In this document: positions 1 to 4,468 of the stretch, in pieces | Position numbering within the stretch: the first letter of the stretch is position 1 | Layout of the letters: every line of letters starts with the position of its first letter | Source: Bacteroidales bacterium | GTDB lineage: Bacteria; Bacteroidota; Bacteroidia; Bacteroidales; JAADJA01 | Direction of reading: 5' to 3' | Assembly: GCA_030635465.1 (NCBI GenBank) | Contig: DAOVYU010000031.1 | Location: 1-8,054, forward strand | Length of the DNA stretch: 8,054 nucleotides | The notes under the pieces: model-generated | Databases searched by the model: none | What the model saw: only the letters and a program-made list of their open reading frames with translations | Told to the model about the DNA's origin: nothing | Position numbers and translations under genes: made by a program

Positions 1-550
1 CAGAATAAATCATAGAGTCACGGTCATGGACATCAATTACTCGGGATAATGTTTCTGTGCCAATTACAAGGCATTTCTTCGCTATACCATTTCTAATAAA
101 AGAATCAGCATGAATAACGCCCTGTATCCAACCCGGACATCCAAAAATCAAATCGTACGCAACACATTTTGTATTTCTAATTTGCAGTTTATGTTTTACC
201 CTGGAGGCCAGACTAGGGAGTGTATCAGTCTGAATTGTATCTTTAATAATATCTCCAAAATCCTGAGCTACAATAATCTGATCCAGTTCTTCTGGATCAA
301 TATTGGCATCTTCAATTGCTTTTTGGGCTGCAAATACCGCCATATCAGATGACTGCAAATCAGCTGAAACATACCTTCGTTCCTGAATACCTGTTATGGC
401 TCGAAATTTTTCTGAAATTTCTTCATGCGGAATATCGAATACAACATTGTCGGTTCCATAAAATTTATTGTCAGCAAAATCTGGGTTTGTCACAACCTCA
501 GTAGGTATATAGCTTCCAGTTCCTGTTATAATTGTGTTTAGATAGCTCAT
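1..550 (-). CDS. 3-oxoacyl-ACP synthase III (FabH-like ketosynthase), N-terminal 183 residues; C-terminus outside the window
   Basis: The reading frame is open from the ATG at 550 to the window edge with no stop. It gives 183 residues of a protein whose family is usually about 330-370. The start opens the typical KAS III N-terminus (LNTIITGTGSYIPTEVVTN), followed by ITGIQERRY at about 52-60. The nucleophile motif is DLIFGCPGW, with the catalytic Cys at residue 138 (bases 137-139), and GTETLSR follows at 164-170. KAS III enzymes condense acyl-CoA with malonyl-ACP in the cytoplasm; the His and Asn of the triad would lie beyond the edge. The Cys is about 26 residues later than in E. coli FabH (Cys112), because of extra sequence around residues 25-45 and 95-115. 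This fits the Bacteroidota paralogue class with a CPGW active site, so it may not be the housekeeping FabH and its acyl substrate is unknown. AAGG at 558-561 lies 7 bases upstream of the ATG, and a TAnnTTTG box is at 586-593. It is divergent from the gene at 700. Confidence 0.9.
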   Translation of the reverse strand, partial: MSYLNTIITGTGSYIPTEVVTNPDFADNKFYGTDNVVFDIPHEEISEKFRAITGIQERRYVSADLQSSDMAVFAAQKAIEDANIDPEELDQIIVAQDFGDIIKDTIQTDTLPSLASRVKHKLQIRNTKCVAYDLIFGCPGWIQGVIHADSFIRNGIAKKCLVIGTETLSRVIDVHDRDSMIYS

Positions 551-585
551 TTTTTTACCTTGAATAAACCATAATATTTATTTCA

Positions 586-593
586 CAAAAGTA
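586..593 (-). promoter_or_regulatory. Bacteroidota -7 promoter element for the FabH-like gene
   Basis: Read on the minus strand this is TACTTTTG, an exact match to the Bacteroidota -7 consensus TAnnTTTG. It lies 35 bases before the ATG at 550, which predicts a leader of about 25-30 bases. No clear -33 TTTG was seen at the usual spacing. Confidence 0.55.
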
Positions 594-628
594 AATATAT
601 ATTAAGAATAAATTTAAATAAAAAAATC

Positions 629-641
629 AACACTTAGTGTT
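629..641. repeat. Inverted repeat AACACT-T-AGTGTT between divergent promoters
   Basis: This is a perfect 6-bp inverted repeat with a single central base. It sits about 36 bases from each of the two divergent -7 boxes (586-593 and 678-685), near the -33 regions of both. The symmetry and position suggest a binding site for a dimeric regulator acting on one or both genes, but no regulator gene is visible nearby. It is too short, and lacks a T-tract, to be a terminator. Confidence 0.4.
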
Positions 642-677
642 TAACTATAATTAACATCTTTCTGCCTACGTTTTTAT

Positions 678-685
678 TAATTTTG
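678..685 (+). promoter_or_regulatory. Bacteroidota -7 promoter element for the gene at 700
   Basis: TAATTTTG matches TAnnTTTG exactly and ends 14 bases before the ATG at 700. The leader would therefore be very short (about 5-10 bases), and no Shine-Dalgarno sequence is present, which is common in this phylum. A -33 TTTG is not evident. Confidence 0.5.
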
Positions 686-699
686 TACTATAATTCTAT

Positions 700-1464
700 A
701 TGATCAAACAGGTTATTTATACACTTGCAGTAGTCGCCATATTATTTGGATTCAATGGCTTTCTGCATTCACAATCCTTTTATTCTACAGAACTTCAAGG
801 GTTGATTAAATCTGTGAATGGTGAATCCATCATAGAAGCTCATGTATTAAACTTATCCCATCAAACAGGCACCCTAACCAACAATGAAGGATCATTTCAA
901 TTACTCGCTAATAAATCTGATATAATTCAAATTTCATCAATTGGTTATAAAACGTTTTTATATGTTATTCCTAATACAGAGCAAGTTAAATTGGTGAAAT
1001 ATTTTACTTTAAGTGTTGATACAATTAATCTCGCCGAAACAACGATATATCCCTTCCCAGAGACTCTTGCTGAGTTAAAACAGGAATTTCTGGAGCTTTC
1101 AACTGAAGAAGAAAACCCTGCTATTAATTTACACCTGGATGATGCTGGGATTTTAGGACTTCCACAAACTGGAGCAATTATTCATGGCCCTTTTACTGCT
1201 CTATATGAAAAATTTAGTCGGAGTGCAAAATTACGTCGTAAATACCAGGCTTTAATTGAATACGAATACAAAAGGCAGGAGGCTGCTAAAATTTATAATG
1301 CCGAATTGGTAACGAAACTTACTGGATTGACATCTGAGGAAGAAATTGCCAAATTTATGGAATATTGCGAATTTGAATCGGATTTTGTGCTATATGCAAG
1401 ACCCTATGATTTATATCTGGCTATTGAGAATTGTTTTTCTGAGTTCTCTTCTTACAATCATTAA
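700..1464 (+). CDS. Exported carboxypeptidase-like regulatory domain protein, 254 aa
   Basis: Residues 1-25 form a signal peptide: Lys at 3, a hydrophobic core at about 5-20, and probable cleavage after HSQ. Residues 32 to about 108 match the carboxypeptidase-like regulatory beta-sandwich of Bacteroidota (CarboxypepD_reg-like), with LQGLIKSVNGESI, TNNEGSFQL and ISSIGYKT as landmarks. In this phylum the domain is best known at the N-terminus of TonB-dependent receptors, but here no plug or barrel follows. The rest (about 115-254) is a mostly helical, charged region with GPFTALYEKFSR at 163-174, YNAELVTKLTGL at 199-210, and FMEYCEF and YDLYLAI near the end. This resembles a known class of stand-alone regulatory-domain proteins from Bacteroidota whose function is not established. 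A periplasmic or outer-membrane-associated location is inferred. The start is set by the signal peptide and by the -7 box just upstream. A terminator is not obvious downstream. Confidence 0.85.
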   Translation: MIKQVIYTLAVVAILFGFNGFLHSQSFYSTELQGLIKSVNGESIIEAHVLNLSHQTGTLTNNEGSFQLLANKSDIIQISSIGYKTFLYVIPNTEQVKLVKYFTLSVDTINLAETTIYPFPETLAELKQEFLELSTEEENPAINLHLDDAGILGLPQTGAIIHGPFTALYEKFSRSAKLRRKYQALIEYEYKRQEAAKIYNAELVTKLTGLTSEEEIAKFMEYCEFESDFVLYARPYDLYLAIENCFSEFSSYNH

Positions 1465-1508
1465 TCACAGTATAATATTCATAATTCTTTAAATTATAGT
1501 TGATTCGC

Positions 1509-1553
1509 AAAAAAAATATATTGATTTTGAGTAACCTATTTCAAATCAATATA
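1509..1553. repeat. AT-rich 11-bp inverted repeat upstream of the lipoprotein gene
   Basis: The arms at 1517-1527 (TATATTGATTT) and 1543-1553 are perfect reverse complements with a 15-base loop. The stem could extend by two pairs across a bulged T. A run of eight A lies at 1509-1516. Read on the minus strand this is a stem followed by eight T, but no minus-strand gene ends here. On the plus strand no T-tract follows, so it is not a convincing terminator for the gene ending at 1464. It lies 43 bases before the ATG at 1596 and may be a leader hairpin or an operator. Near-consensus -7 boxes at 1495-1502 (TATAGTTG) and 1522-1529 (TGATTTTG) each miss one base, so the promoter of the next gene is uncertain. 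Confidence 0.4.
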
Positions 1554-1595
1554 GTATAACTCACCAAATCTAAATACGTGGTAAAATTCAATATT

Positions 1596-1943
1596 ATGAA
1601 ACTAGCAAAACTTGGTATTATTCTAATCAGCTTTTTAACGTTATTTTCAGCTTGTTCGTTTGAAGATGAAATCCAGCTCGATCCTGGGAAATTAATTGTT
1701 TATAACAATTCCAATAGTTCCTTCAATTTATCGATTGAAAACTCAAACCTACAGGGTCAATCTGAAATTATTGAGTTAACTGTTGATGCAAATACTTCAT
1801 TGAATATCCCACTGGATAAAGGATATAATTACGAAGTTATTGCAATGGAGGTATTTGGGGGACAACCTGAGTTGAGTATTTATTCAACATCAATTACGAT
1901 TGAAGCTCATAAGGATAGTGAATGGCATATACCTACTGATTGA
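1596..1943 (+). CDS. Small lipoprotein of unknown function, probably surface exposed, 115 aa
   Basis: From the ATG at 1596 the protein opens with a lipoprotein signal peptide: MKLAK, a hydrophobic core, then the lipobox LFSAC with the lipidated Cys at residue 20. The frame also has a GTG at 1578 that would add six residues (MVKFNI); the ATG gives a normal signal peptide and is preferred. The residues after the Cys are S-F-E-D-E. This acidic patch resembles the lipoprotein export signal that sends Bacteroidota lipoproteins to the cell surface, so surface display is inferred. The mature part (about 96 residues) alternates short hydrophobic and polar stretches, including GKLIVYNNSNSSFNLSI and EIIELTVDANTSLNIPL, which suggests a small all-beta domain. 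It has no other Cys and no recognised catalytic motif. I do not recognise the family. A strong terminator follows 25 bases after the stop. Confidence 0.8.
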   Translation: MKLAKLGIILISFLTLFSACSFEDEIQLDPGKLIVYNNSNSSFNLSIENSNLQGQSEIIELTVDANTSLNIPLDKGYNYEVIAMEVFGGQPELSIYSTSITIEAHKDSEWHIPTD

Positions 1944-1967
1944 TCAAGAAATTACATTTACATTCAC

Positions 1968-2010
1968 AAAAAAAGTCAACAATCCATTTTATAGATTGTT
2001 GACTTTTTTT
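1968..2010 (+). terminator. Intrinsic terminator after the lipoprotein gene
   Basis: The 17-base arms at 1968-1984 and 1994-2010 are perfectly complementary, with a core GTCAACAATC and a 9-base loop. The right arm ends in seven T. The left arm starts with seven A, so the structure could also work on the opposite strand, but the only gene pointing into it is on the plus strand. It separates the lipoprotein transcript from the gene at 2047. Confidence 0.9.
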
Positions 2011-2046
2011 GTTATCTTTAAACGATCATTTTAAAACATTCAACAA

Positions 2047-2910
2047 ATGAAATATTTAACCTTATCCATTGCTATAGTTTTGCTATTTAATTTTTCTTTC
2101 AATTCATTAGCCCAAAATGAAAAGCCAAATCTAAAACCATCACTCCAAAAAATCTGGGAAACGCCGGATCTATTGACTACATGTGAGTCGGTATGTTATA
2201 GCAATGCAACAAAAACAATTTTCGTATCATGTATAGATGGGAATCCTACAGATAAAGACGGAAATGGATTTATATCTGAACTATCTATAACTGGGGATAT
2301 TATTACTTTAATGTGGGTTACCGGTTTAAATGCGCCAAAGGGTATGGGAATTTTTGGCAACAAACTTTATGTAACTGATATTGATAGAATTGTGGAAATT
2401 GATATTGAAACTGCTATGATATCAAAAGAATACAGAGTAGAAGGAGCAAATTTTTTAAATGATATTACAATTAGTCCGGAAGGAGATGTGTACATTTCTG
2501 ATATGTCAACTGCTAAAATACACCGAATTAAAAAAGGAATTCTTGAAACCTGGTTTACAAGCGAAGAATTTATAAATCCAAATGGGTTATTTTATGAAGA
2601 TAAGGAGCTTTTAGTAGGAACACGCAATGGGATTTATAGTATTCGAATTGAAGATAAAAGATTGTGGCATTTGATAAAAGAAACCGGAGGTATAGATGGG
2701 CTTGAGGCTGATGGTAAGGGTAGTTATATCATTTCTGATTGGCAGGGAAAAATCCAATTGGTAAATATTGAAAAAGATCCAGTTCTCTTATTGAATACTT
2801 CAGATAAAGGGATAAATGCTGCTGATATAGAATACATTCCAGAAAGAAAAATGCTACTCGTACCTACATTTAGTGATAATCGGGTGATGGCATATGAATT
2901 ATTATATTAA
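2047..2910 (+). CDS. Exported SMP-30/gluconolactonase-like beta-propeller protein, 287 aa
   Basis: Residues 1-23 are a signal peptide (MKYLTLSIAIVLLF, cleavage after SLAQ), so the protein is periplasmic or secreted. The remainder is a six-bladed propeller of the SMP-30/gluconolactonase/LRE type. The metal and substrate residues known from SMP-30 have plausible counterparts in the same order: Glu47 (TCESVCY), Asn138 (FLNDI), Asn179 (NPNGL) and Asp217 (GIDGLEAD). Blade repeats such as SPEGDVYISD and the element DGNPTDKDGNGFISEL (64-79) are typical of the Bacteroidota branch. Family members hydrolyse sugar lactones or related esters using a divalent metal, but many in this branch have no tested substrate, so lactonase activity is only a possibility. 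The ATG is set by the signal peptide. There is no Shine-Dalgarno; TATCTTTA at 2013-2020, one base off the -7 consensus, is the best promoter candidate and lies right after the preceding terminator. No terminator follows. Confidence 0.85.
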   Translation: MKYLTLSIAIVLLFNFSFNSLAQNEKPNLKPSLQKIWETPDLLTTCESVCYSNATKTIFVSCIDGNPTDKDGNGFISELSITGDIITLMWVTGLNAPKGMGIFGNKLYVTDIDRIVEIDIETAMISKEYRVEGANFLNDITISPEGDVYISDMSTAKIHRIKKGILETWFTSEEFINPNGLFYEDKELLVGTRNGIYSIRIEDKRLWHLIKETGGIDGLEADGKGSYIISDWQGKIQLVNIEKDPVLLLNTSDKGINAADIEYIPERKMLLVPTFSDNRVMAYELLY

Positions 2911-3033
2911 AGATTAAATCTCCTATTATTAACAAAATTTATAGTTTCAATATGATACGCTTTTATAATTTGGCGTGATATATGTATTATTTCCACAAGT
3001 TAACTAAATGTTGAATTTAATAAATAGCAAACA

Positions 3034-3543
3034 ATGAAAACAATCGTTTTAGGATTATTAGTAATAGCATTTCAAATAGGGCTTGCTCAAAATATTGCAT
3101 ACATTGAAACTGATAAAATTATTGAAAAGATGCCCTCTTACCAGCAAGCAACTGAAGAAATAGAATCACAGATTAAAATATGGGAGAGTGAGGTGGAAGC
3201 TAAATTTAAAAAAGTTGAAGACTTGTACCAGGATTATGTAAAAAATGAGACACTATTCCCGGATGAAATAAAACAAGAAAAACAAGAAGAAATCATTGAT
3301 GCAGAAAAGCAAGCTAAAGAATTCAGGGAACAGAAATTTGGTCAAGATGGAGATTTACAACTTTTACAGGAATCCAAACTCAAATCACTACAAGATACAA
3401 TCCTGCATACTGCACAGAGAATTGGGATAGAAAAAAGTTATGATTACATTTTTGAGAAATCACCTGAAACTAACTGGATATACACCAATCCTGAACATGA
3501 CCTTACAGAATTAGTTATTGTTGAGTTGGGACTAAATAAATAA
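3034..3543 (+). CDS. OmpH/Skp family periplasmic chaperone, 169 aa
   Basis: Residues 1-19 are a signal peptide ending in GLAQ. The mature protein begins NIAYIETDKIIEKMPSYQQA, the hallmark N-terminal strand and helix start of the OmpH/Skp family in Bacteroidota (usually IAYIDTEKIL..IPEY). Residues about 35-130 are Lys/Glu/Gln-rich heptad-like helices that would form the tentacle-like coiled coil, and the C-terminus (YDYIFEKSPE, ELVIVELGL) returns to the trimerisation strands. Length and order fit the family. Skp-type proteins hold unfolded outer-membrane proteins in the periplasm for delivery to the BAM complex. In many Bacteroidota, skp-like genes lie next to bamA; this copy does not, so it may be an accessory paralogue. 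No clear promoter box was found in the 123-base gap upstream. It converges on the universal stress gene with 11 bases between stop codons and no visible hairpin. Confidence 0.88.
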   Translation: MKTIVLGLLVIAFQIGLAQNIAYIETDKIIEKMPSYQQATEEIESQIKIWESEVEAKFKKVEDLYQDYVKNETLFPDEIKQEKQEEIIDAEKQAKEFREQKFGQDGDLQLLQESKLKSLQDTILHTAQRIGIEKSYDYIFEKSPETNWIYTNPEHDLTELVIVELGLNK

Positions 3544-3554
3544 ATCCAACAGAT

Positions 3555-4400
3555 TTAAAAACTAAAAAATATCTGGCTGTGCTCAACCGGATTGATACAC
3601 ATAACAGGAATCTGAGCTTCATTAAACATGATTTTTTCGTTCCATGGACCTAAATTAAAATAATTAGTTCCAATTTGAGGTTCAGTTAATATCATGATTA
3701 AATCCATATTGTTTGATGCTGCAAAACCTATTAATTGTTTAGCAGAGTCCCCTGACTTATCAGCAGATTCAATGGTATATTTTACACCTTCCTTTTTAAA
3801 CTCCTGAACAATTTGTTTGGTAATGATCTCAATACGACTCATTTCAGCTGGGTCACTAACTTTTTCTTTAAAAATATGGATAGTAGCATCAAACCTGAGT
3901 GCTACATTCTTAGCAATCATTACTTTTTGTCTTGCTTCAGTAAAAGTATTAACTGGAAATAAAATATTATTATACCCGGTAAATTTCTTTTGCTGGACAA
4001 CCAGTGTAGGAACCTGAGCTTTCGTTAATACTTTCAACGCAAAACTCCCAAAAATATGCTGGAATCCTTTTTTTCCGTGTGTACCCAGGATAATGATATT
4101 GGCACCAATATCATCAGCTTTTTTATGGATTAAATCAAAAATACTCCCATCTTCGTATGCATACTCCATCTCCACATTATATTTTAATCGAAACTCATCA
4201 ATCAAACCTTCCAGCTTTTCCTGAACAGCTTTATTAATACTTTCAGTCCCCTTAAAGTAGGTATGGGTATTTTTATCAATCACATGATATATACGTACCT
4301 TAAAGTTTTGGGATGCAGCAATTTTTAAACCCTGGTCAATGGCATTGTGACAGACTTCCGAAAAATCTGTTGGAACTAAGACAATATTATTTAATTTCAT
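3555..4400 (-). CDS. Tandem universal stress protein (UspA family), 281 aa
   Basis: The protein has two Usp folds. Domain 1 (1 to about 137) opens with MKLNNIVLVPTDFSEVCHNA, has ADDIGANIIILGTHG at 96-109 and continues to GS at 118-119, which is the ATP-binding loop region. Domain 2 (about 143-275) begins YNNILFPVNTFTEA but keeps no GxxG loop where one is expected (LTEPQIGTN), so it is a degenerate partner domain. In domain 1 the gap between GTHG and GS is 8 residues rather than the 9 of the standard G-2x-G-9x-G(S/T) motif; I believe this spacing is common in Bacteroidota Usps. The role is cytoplasmic and stress-related, with no defined substrate. The ATG at 4400 is chosen although the frame stays open upstream to an ATG at 4448. 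The longer version would add 16 atypical residues and overlap both the -7 box at 4427-4434 and the terminator of the upstream gene. There is no Shine-Dalgarno. Confidence 0.9.
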   Translation of the reverse strand: MKLNNIVLVPTDFSEVCHNAIDQGLKIAASQNFKVRIYHVIDKNTHTYFKGTESINKAVQEKLEGLIDEFRLKYNVEMEYAYEDGSIFDLIHKKADDIGANIIILGTHGKKGFQHIFGSFALKVLTKAQVPTLVVQQKKFTGYNNILFPVNTFTEARQKVMIAKNVALRFDATIHIFKEKVSDPAEMSRIEIITKQIVQEFKKEGVKYTIESADKSGDSAKQLIGFAASNNMDLIMILTEPQIGTNYFNLGPWNEKIMFNEAQIPVMCINPVEHSQIFFSF

Positions 4401-4426
4401 TTGTAGTAGACGTTTTGTGAAGTCAA

Positions 4427-4434
4427 CAAAAATA
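4427..4434 (-). promoter_or_regulatory. Bacteroidota -7 promoter element for the universal stress gene
   Basis: Read on the minus strand this is TATTTTTG, an exact TAnnTTTG match 26 bases before the ATG at 4400. It starts directly after the T-tract of the tricorn terminator. The nearest upstream TTTG on this strand (4450-4453) lies in that terminator's loop, spaced somewhat closer than the usual -33 element. Confidence 0.5.
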
Positions 4435-4435
4435 T

Positions 4436-4463
4436 AAAAAAAAGCCACCCAAAAGGTGGCTTT
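4436..4463 (-). terminator. Intrinsic terminator of the tricorn protease gene
   Basis: On the minus strand the stem AAAGCCACC pairs with GGTGGCTTT around a 5-base loop (9 bp, 4441-4463), followed by a T-tract reaching 4436. It begins 5 bases after the stop codon at 4469-4471. The GC-rich stem core plus T-tract is a classic Rho-independent signal. Confidence 0.92.
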
Positions 4464-4468
4464 ACACT

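Noticed and set aside
110..504. Two plus-strand open frames within the first 500 bases
   Set aside because: They lie antisense to the KAS III coding frame, which has clear family motifs; their translations show no recognisable features.
1517..1553. Reading the AT-rich stem as a plus-strand intrinsic terminator for the gene ending at 1464
   Set aside because: No T-tract follows on the plus strand and the stem is nearly all A-T; kept only as an unexplained inverted repeat.
1578..1595. GTG start for the lipoprotein
   Set aside because: The ATG at 1596 gives a normal-length lipoprotein signal peptide; the GTG adds six residues with no supporting ribosome binding site.
2960..2995. Possible promoter for the OmpH gene (TTTG at 2969-2972 with an AT-rich stretch downstream)
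   Set aside because: No TAnnTTTG box, even with one mismatch, was found at suitable spacing.
3541..3560. A bidirectional terminator between the convergent OmpH and Usp genes
   Set aside because: The 11-base gap contains no complementary arms; termination here must rely on something not visible.
4401..4448. Upstream extension of the universal stress gene to an ATG at 4448
   Set aside because: It adds 16 residues not seen in Usp proteins and would overlap the -7 box and the upstream terminator; MKLNNIVLVPTDFS at 4400 is the normal Usp beginning.
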